A stretch of 64,000 nt of DNA from Protula sp. h YS-2021. Its lineage: Eukaryota; Annelida; Polychaeta; Sabellida; Serpulidae. Under the pieces are notes generated by a model. The model saw nothing but the letters and a program-made list of their open reading frames with translations. It was not told where the DNA came from and made no database searches. Numbering within the stretch: the first letter of the stretch is position 1; each line of letters starts with the position of its first letter. The position numbers and the translations under genes were made by a program. The stretch is from contig OX457031.1 in assembly GCA_949752745.1 (NCBI GenBank), positions 55,790,803 to 55,854,802 of the forward strand. Direction: 5' to 3'. Positions 36,460 to 48,539 of the stretch are shown here, piece by piece.

Positions 36460-37790
36460 GAAGAGAGGCAGAATACAGGGATCATGTGAGTGGACAGAAG
36501 AAAAGATTATGGCCAGGAGAAAGGGCTCATCTTCGTGGACAGAAGACAAGGTTATGGCCACTATTACTAAAAGATAACAGAGTAATGTTGTGAAATATAA
36601 AAGTAATGTAAAAAGTAATGAAAGGTGCCATTCCGTAAGGGGCTTAAAAAACGGGGAAAAATGCGTAGGATGTAAATTACAGGAAAGAATGCTTGATATA
36701 AATCACTGTAGGGCGTAAAAACGATATTTATGCTTAACACACCCAATAAATGTCACAAAAAATACGGTGTAAGAGTCTCGAATGACGTCACAGTTAGGCG
36801 CAGTAAGAAATTACACTCTTCAGTTTTGAAAAAAAAATGACAAACTGTAATTTAATGTTTGGCGTATGATAGTGACAGCCCCAGCCCATCCCACGCTAAT
36901 CCTTCACAAAGCATACATGCCTTGAGATTGGGCAAATGTCGACCCCAATCAAAATAATAAATAGGTTTTCGCAATGAAAGAACAATTTATAAGTGTCTAA
37001 ATGCCGGTAATGGTTCCTGGGGGTTTGATTAAGTGATATCTTCAAAAATACGTGATGTGACTCTCTGACTGAGAGCAAACAACTCCTTACAAAACACGTC
37101 ACATTTGGCTGTTATGACGTCATATTTAATAAACGAGAACGAGGCTGGATTAGCCTCATGTTATCCAAAACATCTCAGGATGTTATTCAAAACATCTCAT
37201 CGTACAGATTTATTAATAAGAGATTTAGCGTTCCACTTTTGTGGTAAACGTAATAGTCAACACTGGTTCACAGACCGTTTGAAACCTCGTACTCTACCAA
37301 ATATATTTTCTTGCCGACAGAACGCAAAACGTGGATTGACATGAGCGGTGATAAGAGAAACCTTTTTTGTATATTTCATGAAACAGTTACACTTTTTGTT
37401 ATCGTTAAAAGAAAATCCTGAAAGGTAAATGTTAACTAGACCGGATTCCACTAGCCAGGATAAACAACAATACTGGCGTCAATAGGGTCAAGACCACCGA
37501 GATTACTCTCATGTAATGTCTTTTCGCCCCAAAGAGTCGACAATCAGCGCAAAATCTCCATGGGTTTCTAAGAAAACAGTCAACTTCCGGTTTGGACGAG
37601 ATGGTTAAGATTGTCGATACACCTCTTGTGTAACGTCTTTTAGTCCCAATGGCTTGAAACTGAATTCAAACTAGACCGAAATTCGCACAGCGAATTAGCC
37701 CTACTTGGAATGATCACTTAAAACGGAAGGTAGATGATATTGCAGTTTGTTAACAATTTTCACATGTCTGAATGTAGAATATCCTCCTAA
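36460..37790. other. No gene identified
   Basis: AT-rich. Diverged single copies of the next array's words (AACTTCCGGTTTGG) appear at about 37580. Confidence 0.5.
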
Positions 37791-37799
37791 ATACTACTA

Positions 37800-38945
37800 A
37801 CTATACCGGTAAGGTCAAGGCCAAAAATTTGCTCTATCTCTTACCGTTTTCGAGATAAAGGCCAACTTCCGGTTTGGTGCTCGAAAATGACATGGAGGTC
37901 AAGAACACCGGAAGTTATACCTTACGTATCGTTGTATAGGGGGTGGAGGTCGAAAATGAGGTCAGAATTGCTCTGTCTCTTACCGTTTTCCAGATAAAGA
38001 CCAACTTCCGTTTTGGGGTTTGAAAGTGACCTGGAGGTCAAGTTATCCCTTACGTATCGTCGTATATTGGGTGGAGGTCGAAAATGAGGTCAGAATTGCT
38101 CTATCTCTTACCGTTTTCGAGATAAAGGCCAACTTCCGGTTTGGGGTTTGAAAGTGACTTGGAGGTCAAGAACACCGGACCTTATCCCTTACGTATCGTC
38201 GTATATTGGGTGGAGGTCGAAAATTGAGGTCAGAATTGCTCTATCTCTTACCGTTTTCGAGATAAAGGCCAACTTCCGGTTTGGGGTTTGAAAGTGACTT
38301 GGAGGTCAAGGACACCGGACCTTATCCCTTACGTATCGTCGTATATTGGGTGGAGGTCGAAAATGAGGTCAGAATTGCTCTATCTCTTACCGTTTTCGAG
38401 ATAAAGGCCAACTTCCGGTTTGGGGCTCGAAAATGACACGGAGGTCAAGGACACAGGAAGTTATACCTAACGTATCGTCGTATAGGGGGTGGAGGTCAAA
38501 ATTGAGGTCAGAATTGCTCTATCGCTTTCCGTTTTCGAGATAAAGGCCAACTTCCGGTTTGGGGCTCGAAAATGACCTGGCGGTCAAGGACACAGGAAGT
38601 TATACCTTACGTATCGTCGCATAGGGGGCAGAGGTCAAAAATGAGGTCAGAATTGCTCTATCTCTTTCCGTTTTCGAGATAAAGGCCAACTTTCTGTTTG
38701 GGGCTCGAAAATGACATGGAGGTCAAGGACACCGGAAGTTATACCTTACGTATCGTCGTATAGGGGGTAGATATCGAAAATGAGGTCAAAATTGCTCTGT
38801 CTCTTACCGTTTTCCAAACACCAACTTCCGTTTTGGGGTTTGAAAGTGACCTGGAGGTCAAGTTATCCCTTACGTATCGTCGTATATTGGGTGGAGGTCG
38901 AAAATGAGGTCAGAATTGCTCTATCTCTTTCCATTTTCGAGATAA
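37800..38945. repeat. Tandem repeat, unit of about 140 bp, about 8 copies
   Basis: Landmarks TTACGTATCGTCGTATA, GGTCAGAATTGCTCTATCTC and AACTTCCGGTTTGGGG recur at about 139-140 bp; two early or late copies are near 129 bp because of a small deletion. The unit resembles a dispersed element with AAGGTCAAGG words that has been amplified locally. Confidence 0.93.
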
Positions 38946-38999
38946 CTCATTGTTTTTCTGAAATAACTTTTTTGGCGATTTCAAGGTCATGTTCAAGGT

Positions 39000-39570
39000 C
39001 AAGGTGAAAAATTTTTATCGGTTGCTTTAGATTATATCGCTCTTGATATGTGTGCCAAGTTTGGCTTTTCTAACTTCAACGGCCTCGCAGTAATTGTCTG
39101 AAAACCGATTGACCTTTTTCGCGATTTGACCTTGACCAGTAAGCTCAAGGTCAAAAATTTTTATTGGGTGCACCACTTTCGATGACCCTCCATACCTCCA
39201 TACATGTGCCAAGTTTGGTTGGTCTAGCTTCAGTGAGCTCGGACGTTTTCGAGATAACTCATTGTTTTTCTTAAATAACGTTTTTCGCGATTTCTAGGTC
39301 ATGGTCAAGGTCAAGGTCAAAAATTTTTATTTGTTACTTTGGATCACATCGCCCTTTATATATGTGCCAAGTTTGGATTTTCTAGCTTCAATGGCCTTGC
39401 TGTAGATATCTGGAAACCGATTGACCTTTTTCGCGATTTGACCTTGACCAGTAAGGCCAAGGTCAAAAGTTTTTATCAGGTACACTACTTCAGATAACCC
39501 TCCATACATGTGCCAAGTTTGGCTGGTCTAGCTTCAGCGGTCTCGGAGAAGATGCCTGGAAACCGATTCG
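39000..39570. repeat. Duplicated dispersed repeat with GACCTTGACC words
   Basis: Two copies about 310 bp apart share GTGCCAAGTTTGG, AAACCGATTGACCTTTTTCG and GCGATTTGACCTTGACCAGT. The second copy continues into GGAAACCGATTCGGCGGAAG followed by an A-rich tail. I believe this is a common invertebrate interspersed repeat, but I cannot name its class. Confidence 0.75.
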
Positions 39571-39699
39571 GCGGAAGAAGAAAACAAATTTTAAAAAAAG
39601 CGAGAAAAAAAAAATAAAAAGAAAAATAGGTGACGAATTCGAGGCAATCCATCCCCATTTGGCATAATAGCTCTCTGTAACAGTTTTCAAGATCAGCCC

Positions 39700-40655
39700 A
39701 AAAGAAAAAATTTAGATATACCCATTTAAAATCGAAGTTTCCAAGTAAGAATAAACGACTAAGAAATGCGTCAGTGACTATTTTTTTGTGAAATCATGCA
39801 ACTTCTTTACGAATCCAGACGAAAAAAAAAAAAAGAAAGAAAAAAAGTGGTTCTTCTCTTATGGGATACGGTGGAATTATCGGATATTGTTTCGAAACCG
39901 TTTCGGTTGATGGATTACTGTTTCCTCTTCCCAAAATAAAATCTGAATTCGTTCCTGGAAATCAATTTCAATTTTAAATATCTGAAATGCACCTTTAAAT
40001 ATCTAAAATTCAAATTTAGATATAAAATTGAGTGAATTTGAGATACTGTTTCCAATTTAACTTAAGATATTATATATTCAATAATGTTATATCTAAAGTT
40101 TTATTTTATATAAAGAAAATAACAAAGTTGTTTTGATATCCAAAATAATACTTAAGTGAAAAAGAAAATGTTGACTGATTGCATTTTAAAGTTAACATTC
40201 AGTGCTAAGTTCTAGATATAATCAATAACTTAAATTTCTCATAAAAAAAACTTCAGAGTGTGAATGAAATCTGCTTATATAACCTTGTTCTCCTACGCCC
40301 ATTTATGTGGTGCATTTGCCCAAAATTAAGTTTTAATTTTTTTTAAATTTATAATTTATTAATGTATTTAGTAGTAGCTGCTGGTCAGCCGTTCGGGCTG
40401 GATACAACCTGTGCATCGTTTCTGCAGCCATTTTGGATTGGATCCACAATGGAGCTTTTACTGGTGTTTGCAATGTAGACTCTTTTCTTACCTCCCTGTT
40501 TCTCCATTCTTTCCTGTATCGTTCTCCCCGGGGGTTGGGGGGTTGGGGGTAGAATAGTCTAATTTGTGAAATTCCTCCCCACGGGAAGCTAGGCTAGCTT
40601 AGCTTTCTCTCACTTGGTCCTCCCCAATTACGTTCTCCGGTGGGGTAACCCAGGG
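39700..40655. other. No gene identified
   Basis: Very AT-rich, with TTAAATATCT-type words near 39970-40120. Confidence 0.5.
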
Positions 40656-40656
40656 A

Positions 40657-41493
40657 AAGGGGGAGAACCGACGTACCAAGTTTACCATGCGTGTCCATAA
40701 CTTTTTAAAGCGACCAGTAAACGTGGAGTGCTGATTTTGAAATTAACACGCCGTTAGTAAGGAACTGAAAAAGCTAACCTGGTCCACCGTTCCCAGGTAA
40801 AATGGGGTGGAGGCGGGGGGGGGGGGGGCTTACTGAAAACAGGCCGCTCTCTGTACGATCCCGCCAGCGATTTAAGATTATAAGATGAGTTATGAATGAC
40901 TATATGAATGACGTAACCGTATATACCTATGTAGGGGGTGATTCATCAGGTCTAAAGTTCGAAAACGAACAGTTTCTACTTTTGTAAAGACTTTGGTCCT
41001 GTGGCCAATTTATACAGTGACAGTTTATAGGTTTATTTCATGACTGCTCATGCGCGCACAAAGGAAACAATGGCACTTTAACTGGTGCATACGCCCGGTA
41101 AGTACGCACAGCCGTACTCACCATTCCTCCAGTATCGAAAACGTCACGTTCTACACTACTGAAGGTGTGTACTTGACATGGCATTTACAACGCAATTACG
41201 CAAAAGAAAACATGCGAGTTCAAAAACGCGGAGAAAGGGGGAGGGAGGTAATTGTGAGGTCAGCCGCAGTCCGCGCAGAGTACCAATTTCGTTTAAAAAG
41301 GGGGAAGAGGTAATTTTACATTCAGTACTTCGCGTTTCCCACAAGAGGAAGTTATTTTGGTGAATAACTGCACTTGGTGAAAAAGGGGGAGATTATTTCA
41401 AAATCAGCACTCCTAGCACGACTAGGGGTCGTTTCAAAAAGTCATGGACACACAACCAGTTGGTACGGGAGTGCCCCCCCCCCCCCCCCCCCC
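40657..41493. mobile_element. MITE with about 85-bp inverted ends, long copy
   Basis: The left arm (GGGGGAGAACCGACGTACCA, then TTTACCATGCGTGTCCATAA, then GGAGTGCTGATTTTGAAAT) matches the reverse complement of the right arm (41392-41493) over about 85 bp with modest divergence. The right end runs into 20 C at 41474-41493. The same ends occur at 31117-31547. Only short frames lie inside, so the element is non-autonomous. Confidence 0.75.
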
Positions 41494-41629
41494 AGGCTAT
41501 AAGAAAATGCATTTTTGCATAAAAAAAAAAAAATAATAAAAACAAAAAAAAACAAAAAAATAAATAAAATCATGAAATAAAACACACATACACTCACCTT
41601 ATTCGAAAACCCTCTCTTAGCCTTGTGCA

Positions 41630-41880
41630 CTGTTCGCGATCGCCTGCCAGGTTCGCTCGTGCTACCAGTGCTACAGGCTGCGGGAGGGTTTTTCAGATCA
41701 GTTCGCCCGCTCGCGTGGCTCAGGGCTTGAGCTACCAGTGCTACAGACTGCGGGAGGGTTTTTTTTTCGATCAGTCCGCTCCCTCGTGTGGTTCAGGGCT
41801 CGTGCTACCATTGCCACAGGCTGCGGGGGGGGGGGGGGGGAGGGGGAGGTTTCAGATTGATTCGCCTGCTCGTGTGCTTT
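41630..41880. repeat. Tandem repeat, about 71-bp unit, three copies
   Basis: GTGCTACCAGTGCTACAG recurs at about 41660, 41731 and 41803, each followed by GGCTGCGGGAGGG-like sequence and GATCAGT. Copy 3 has an expanded G tract. Confidence 0.88.
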
Positions 41881-42245
41881 TATTATTTGATGTCATTGTC
41901 TTTAGACCTTAAAACGTTGCTGAGAAAAAAACCCCTTTGAAATGAGGTTTAGATATTTCTTAATATTAACGGAAATACATGGAGTCAACAGGTGCAGATG
42001 CAGATTTTCCTCAAGAAGGGGGTAAAGACGTTTACTTCCTTGGGGTATGACCTTGAATTACCTGCGACGAGGCATACCGACCAACGTACTGCCTCTTACA
42101 TTACACTCTTGCCTCCCTCCCCCATATCCCCCCTCCAGACCGGTGTCTCCTTCAAGCTGCTGCACTTATGTTCTTGCAGGACGCCCTCTACCTTTCCATG
42201 GTTTGGAGTCGGTAGTATTAAGCTGGAATTCGCTGCTTCTCGGCA

Positions 42246-42440
42246 CCGGTGCCAGTGACGCCACCAGTGCCAGTGAACCGCCAGTGCCAGTGACGCCACC
42301 AGTGCCAGTGACGCCACCAGTGCCGGTGACGCCGCCAGTGCCAGTGACGCCACAAGTGCCAGTGACACCGCCAGTGCCAGTGACCCGCCAGTGCCAGTGA
42401 CGCGACCAGTGCCAGTGACGCCGCCACTGCCAGTCACCCG
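42246..42440. repeat. 18-bp minisatellite
   Basis: About 11 copies of GTGCCAGTGACGCCACCA with minor variants. The array reads as Pro-Val-Thr repeats on the + strand, but no gene structure surrounds it. Confidence 0.93.
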
Positions 42441-42572
42441 CCAGGTTCAATATTCTGCTTCTGATTTTATCCACTTCTGTAGATCACCATGCAGTTCTTT
42501 ATTGGTGATGTTCCTTCCCGCCCTTTCCTAAGCTTCTGAATAGTCTTGTTTATAAGTGCCATCTAATTATAT

Positions 42573-43210
42573 GTCTCCCCCTGAGGGAGACATATATAGC
42601 ATTTGGTGTGTCCGTCCGTCCGTCTTTTCGTCTGTCCGTCCGTCCGTCTGTCTGTCTGCAGTGAGTTCTTATGAAATTGATGAGTAGATTTTTCTCAAAA
42701 CACACATACATATTGGGGTACATATCTGGATGATGCCCGTGTTATTTTTTTCGTTCCTTCAAAAATTCTACTTTTGGCAAATTTTTAAACATAGCGGGGG
42801 GGGGGGGGGGGTCGTACATTTTTTAACTTTGGCAGGCTAGATCTCCGAAACAGTTCATTAGATAAGGCTCAGACGTCGCAAGAAGAACCCACATATAGTG
42901 CAAATGTTTACTGCAAAGTGTTTCTTCATTTCCGTTGAAAATGTATTTTAGGCGATTTTTTTATTTTTTTTATTTTTAAGTTTTTTGGTCATATTGTTGC
43001 GATATCTCCGAAACAGTTTGTTCCATTAGGCTGAGACGTGGCAAGAAGCATCCACATATGGTGGAAATGTTTACTGCGAAGTTTTTCTTCATTTTCTATA
43101 AAAATGTATTTTTTCTTTTTCAATCTTTTGGGCTCACCAATGTTGTACTTTTAAGCAAGGAATTTTTTCCACATGGCTGATTGGGTGGGGGGGGGGCGTT
43201 TTAGCAAAAA
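42573..43210 (+). repeat. Hairpin-led dispersed element, copy B
   Basis: It starts with a 7-bp stem (GTCTCCC / GGGAGAC, 42573-42591), then a GTCCGTCCGTCC tract at 42610-42660. Two diverged internal copies of about 170 bp follow, containing ATCTCCGAAACAGTT and a G run. The right end is approximate. Confidence 0.6.
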
Positions 43211-43789
43211 CACTGGCCAGTCTAGTTTATTTACTTGTCTCTAAATGACTGATTTTCGTAAAGTAATAAATATGACATCATTTTTCGAACTATCATCACA
43301 TGTAATGGTTATAATTGTTACAAAAATGATAAATCAAGATCTATCCTATTACATATCAGATCACATTGTTTGTGTCGGAAAAATGAACTCGCAATCACAC
43401 TTTTCATGTAAGCATGTAAAGACTATAGCCCCCCCCCCTCGCCAACCCCACCACACACCCCTCTCCGCCCTCCATTCCTCCCCTTGACCTATCCCGGTGA
43501 TAAAGTTGGCCGGTATTTATTGAATTAACAAATTCGACATATGGAAAAAAGCACACAAAAAAAGAAAAGAAACGGAAGAGGCAGAAAGACCGGCAATTCC
43601 AGTGAAGAGAGGGAGTTATCACGCGGACCAGCCACTATTTACACAGTAATTAACTATCAGTCATGACGCATAATTAACATTACGCCTAATAATATGAAGG
43701 AAGGGCGTTTAAAATATCGGCGCATATCATGGAATGTGGTACACACACCTTTCTGGGAAATTTATCACACGAGAGCTAACAGGGAGGGA

Positions 43790-43834
43790 GGGAAAAAGAG
43801 AGAGTTAGAGAGAGAGAGAGGGAGAGGGGGAGAA

Positions 43835-43870
<36 letters not shown>

Positions 43871-44040
43871 AGTGGGAGGGGGAGAGAGAGAAAAGAGAGA
43901 GAGAGGGGGAGAGGGGGAGAGAGAAAGGCAGAGAGAACGAGAGAGAGAGAGAGAGAGAGAAAGTGAGAGAGAGAGGGAGAGAGAGAGAGAGGGAGAGAGA
44001 GAGAGGTGGGAGGGAGAGAGAGAAAAAAGACAGAGAGTGG

Positions 44041-44107
<67 letters not shown>

Positions 44108-44280
44108 AGGGGGAGAGAGAAAGATAGAGAGAGCGAGAGAGAGAGAGAGAAAGTGAGAGAGAGGGAGAACGATAGAGAGAGTGTGTGACAGAGAAAAATG
44201 AGAGCCAGACAGAGAGGGGGAGAGAGAGTGAAAGAGCGAGAGAGAGAGGGAGAGTGAGAGAGAGTGAATGAGACACACCC

Positions 44281-44351
<71 letters not shown>
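43790..44351. repeat. (GA)n low-complexity tract of about 560 bp
   Basis: Purine-only GA/GGA/GAAA sequence on the + strand with few interruptions, and a pure (GA)n run at 44285-44350. Long Ser/Leu or Arg/Glu frames on either strand are artefacts. Confidence 0.97.
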
Positions 44352-44354
<3 letters not shown>

Positions 44355-44448
44355 TAGTGAAATGCACAAAATAATAGAACATATCAATAGTGACCGTATT
44401 TAAACTCCCAGCATTGAAATGAGTAACTAAGGCATTACTTGCACTTTA

Positions 44449-44760
44449 GTCCCGGAAGGGGACCATAGTTTTGGGTGTTGCCTTTTTGTACGTCCATCCA
44501 TTTTGACGTCCGCCCAATGCCGGGTGTTACTCCAATACTGATAGCCCGTATCCTGTCATATTTGATGCACAGATGGTCTATTGTAATGGGAATTTTCATG
44601 CCGTTTCTATTTTGACCTTGACCCAATTTCAAAGTCATGATTGCCTTCATCCACCTGAATAGTTTTTGTTAACACGATAAAGCAAAAACTACGCTACTAA
44701 TCACATATTTCGGACACTGCTTGGTTATTTCAAAAGTATGGTCGAGAATGATTACGGGAT
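44449..44760 (+). repeat. Hairpin-led dispersed element, copy C
   Basis: It starts with a 5-bp stem (GTCCC / GGGAC, 44449-44463), followed by GTACGTCCATCC and the words AACACGATAAAGCAAAAACTAC that also typify related elements. The boundaries are approximate. Confidence 0.4.
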
Positions 44761-44908
44761 CGATCAGAAAATGCAAAATGGCCGCCAACCACCATCTTGG
44801 AATTTACCATAATTTCTGAAAACCTGGGAACTCTTTAGATGCTTAACATATTTTAGCCATCAGAAAATGACGCTGGGACTGCTTTCATCAATAGAAAAAA
44901 ATCCAAAC

Positions 44909-45022
44909 GATCATCTTGTATTTTCAAACACCTACGGTCATCTTGGATTTTCAAACACCTATATATGTATACGGCCATCTTGGATTTTCAAACACCTACG
45001 GTCATCTTGGATTTTCATCCGC
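44909..45022. repeat. 27-bp tandem repeat, about four copies
   Basis: Units contain CATCTTGGATTTTCAAACAC; one spacer has an extra ATATGTATAC. Confidence 0.9.
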
Positions 45023-45417
45023 AATTTGTTGTACCACGATAACACAGAAGATTCTTCTTGAGCACCAGATTTCAGTTTTTGTTACTATCGGAAAACTTAA
45101 ATGACAGCCATTTTTTTTATTGTCGGGATACTTAAATGGCCGCCATTTTGTATTTCATATGCTTTTTTATGAACTATTGGCTAATTTGGAGTCAAAGTTG
45201 GAAATGTGTATGTTGAAACATCAGAAAATATTTAATTTATGTCATTGCTCAGGTTACATCCACAAGGCCTTCTGTCCGGCTGCGGGCTGTGCCCTCGATG
45301 ACGGTTTGTTGTTATAGATGGTAATCAAATTTCTGTCAAATTTAGGAATTCCCATCCAGGTGCTGCGAAATGGGCCATACCAAAGGAATGTGAGAAGTCG
45401 GTTTGACCCAAACGTCT

Positions 45418-46757
45418 TGGTGTTACGACCACCCATCCTGCGGACACGAAGCATGTCTTGGTGTTACGACCACCCACCCTACGGACACGAAGCGTGTCGC
45501 GGTGCTACGACCACCCATAATACGGACACGAAGCACGTCTTGGTGTTACGACCACCTATCCTACGGGCACGAAGCACGTCTTGGTACTACGACCACCTAT
45601 AATACGGACACGAAGCACGTCTTGATGTTACGACCACCCATAATACGGACACGAAGCACGTCTTGGTGCTACGACCACCCATAATACGGACACGAAGCAC
45701 GTCTTGGTGTTACGACCACCTATCCTACGGGCACGAAGCACGTCTTGGTGCTACGACCACCTATAATACGGACACGAAGCACGTCTTGATGTTACGACCA
45801 CCCATCCTACGGGCATGAAGCACGTCTTGGTGTTACGACCACCCATCCTACGGACACAAAGCACGTCGTGGTGTTACGACCACCCATCCTACGGGCACGA
45901 AGCACGTCTTGGTGCTACGACCACCCATAATACGGACACGAAGCACGTCTTGGTGTTACGACCACCCATGCTACGGACACGAAGCACGTCGTGGTGTTAC
46001 GACCACCCATCATACGGACACGAAGCACGTCTTGGTGTTACGACCACCCATAATACGGACACGAAGCACGTCTTGGTGCTACGACCACCCATAATACGGA
46101 CACGAAGCACGTCTTGGTGTTACGACCATCCATAATACGGACACGAAGCACGTCTTGGTGTTACGACCACCCATAATACGGACACGAAGCACGTCTTGGT
46201 GTTACGACCACCCATCCTACGGACACAAAGCACGTCGTGGTGTTACGACCACCCATCCTACGGGCACGAAGCACGTCTTGGTGCTACGACCACCCATAAT
46301 ACGGACACGAAGCACGTCTTGGTGTTACGACCACCCATGCTACGGACACGAAGCACGTCGTGGTGTTACGACCACCCATCATACGGACACGAAGCACGTC
46401 TTGGTGTTACGACCACCCATAATACGGACACGAAGCACGTCTTGGTGCTACGACCACCCATAATACGGACACGAAGCACGTCTTGGTGTTACGACCATCC
46501 ATAATACGGACACGAAGCACGTCTTGGTGTTACGACCACCCATAATACGGACACGAAGCACGTCTTGGTGCTACGACCACCCATAATACGGACACGAAGC
46601 ACGTCTTGGTGTTACGACCACCCATTATACGGACACGAAGCACGTCTTGATGTTACGACCACCCATAATACGGACACGAAGCACGTCTTGATGTTACGAC
46701 CACCCATAATACAGACACCAAGCACGTCTTGATGTTACGACCACCCATGCTACGGAC
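45418..46757. repeat. 41-bp minisatellite, about 33 copies with 369-bp block duplication
   Basis: Units begin ACGACCACCCATAATACGGA and end CACGAAGCACGTCTTGGTGTT. A block of nine units with the same order of variants (CCTACGGACACAAAGCACG, then GTCGTGG) occurs at about 45841 and again at 46210, exactly 369 bp (9 x 41) apart. The + strand frames of about 100 codons are artefacts of the array. Confidence 0.97.
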
Positions 46758-46759
46758 AG

Positions 46760-47204
46760 AGAAAACATGTCTACATTTATATTTCACCTTTAAGAATGAC
46801 GCATAATTTGGCTTAGTTCACTGACGAAGCCATGAAGTCCGTACTTTTGAATGAATCGGTTCCATGTTTCCAGTGCTGCAATGGGAGTTTCTTTTACCCC
46901 GTGTTCGTGTCGCATGGCTTACTGAAGGAATTACTCAGGCATGTTTCGGTCTAAAATAAGGCTAATGTTAAAAATAGTCTGACGCCCACAGCAGTTAACG
47001 CAAATCTATGCCCTGGTTACCAGCCTACGTTTAAAAGACGTTGGATAACATTGACTTCCAAATTGTTAGATCAGGTCTATTGCGATGTATGTTTGGTTTA
47101 AGCAACAGAGCACGAGTATTGTAGAATATTTTCTTCCATCGAGAACTGGAGCACACCAGCCATGCGAGCTCGCGAGAAGGTAAGCTACTGACTCTTTGAC
47201 CGGC

Positions 47205-47268
<64 letters not shown>

Positions 47269-47640
47269 ACCCTCATAATTAACGTCGGAAACATTCAGAC
47301 GAATATGAGTGTGATGAATTCTAAAAAATCTGATCAACAAAAATATTCTATCACAGAAATGAAAATAATCTTTGGAGCGTTTGATGAAGCTTTGTTTACC
47401 AATATCAAACAAGACTTCTGATTGACTGGCTTATGCATGGAACGTATGCAAGTCGTCACAGAAATACATACTTTCTTTTACACACAGTTAAATAATCATT
47501 TTATTGCAATAAATCGCCCACACACTCTTTATTGTATACAAGGAGAAAACCAATAATTCCCGGTTTTCTTGAACCAGCAGTACCTTTGTACCAAGAGCTT
47601 GGAATGACACCACCCTTGCTTGGCTGCCGAAGGGGGAGGC
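46760..47640. other. No gene; (CT)n microsatellite at 47206-47265
   Basis: Thirty CT dinucleotides in a row are embedded in AT-rich DNA. No coding signal. Confidence 0.7.
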
Positions 47641-48535
47641 ACTTGATTGGCTGCAATAGGGACAACACATGATTGTCTGTAGTAGGGGTGGAGGTACTTG
47701 ATTGGGTACAGTAAGGAGGGATGTGGGCTCATAACTGGCTGCAGTAGGGTGACCACACGATTGGCTGTAGTAGGGAGACCACATGATTGGCTGCAGTAGG
47801 GGGACCACATGATTGGCTGCAGTAGGGGACCACATGATTGGCTGCAGTAGGGGGACCACATGATTGGCTGCAGTAGGGGACCACAAGCTTGGGGGCAGTA
47901 GGGGAACCTCAGGATTGGCTGCAGTAGGGGGACCACAAGATTGGCTGCAGTAGGGGGACCACATGATTGGCTGCAGTAGGGGACCACATGATTGACTGCA
48001 GTAGGGGGACCACATGATTGGCTGCAGTAAGGGGACCACGTGATTGGCTGCAGTAGGGGACCACATGATTGACTGCAGTAGGGGGACCACATGATTGGCT
48101 GCAGTAGGGGACAAAATGATTGACTGCAGTAGGGGAACCACATGATTGGCTGCAGTAGGGGACCACATGATTGGCTGCAGTAAGGGGACCACATGATTGG
48201 CTGCAGTAGGGGGACCACATGATTGACTGCAGTAGGGGACCACATGATTGGCTGCAGTAGGGGGACCACATGATTAACTGTAGTAGGGGGCCACAAGATT
48301 GGCTGCAGTAAGGGGACCACATGATTGGCTGCAGTAGGGGGACCACATGATTGGCTGCAGTAGGGGAACCACATGATTGGCTGCAGTAGGGAGACCACAT
48401 GATTGGCTGCAGTAGGGAGACCACATGATTGGCTGCAGTAGGGGAACCACATGATTGGCTGCGGTAGGGGTCCACATGATTGGCTGCAGTAGATGGACCA
48501 CATGATTGGCTGCAGTAGGGGAACCACATGATTTG
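47640..48535. repeat. Minisatellite of about 26-bp units, over 30 copies
   Basis: Units contain CATGATTGGCTGCAGTAGGG followed by a variable run of G and ACCA. Unit length shifts between 25 and 27 bp with the G run, so all - strand frames open and close together. A 332-codon frame results and is not a gene. A PstI-type CTGCAG is in nearly every unit. Confidence 0.96.
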
Positions 48536-48539
48536 CTGC

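Noticed and set aside
36079..36561. 160-codon - strand frame with Tyr/Val/Cys/Leu repeats
   Set aside because: It is caused by the 17-bp array, which is open in all three frames.
43765..44387. Ser/Leu-rich and Arg/Glu-rich frames on both strands
   Set aside because: They are products of the (GA)n tract.
45318..46504. Several + strand frames of about 100 codons with shared text
   Set aside because: They are read through the 41-bp array; the period is not a multiple of three and all frames give the same peptides in turn.
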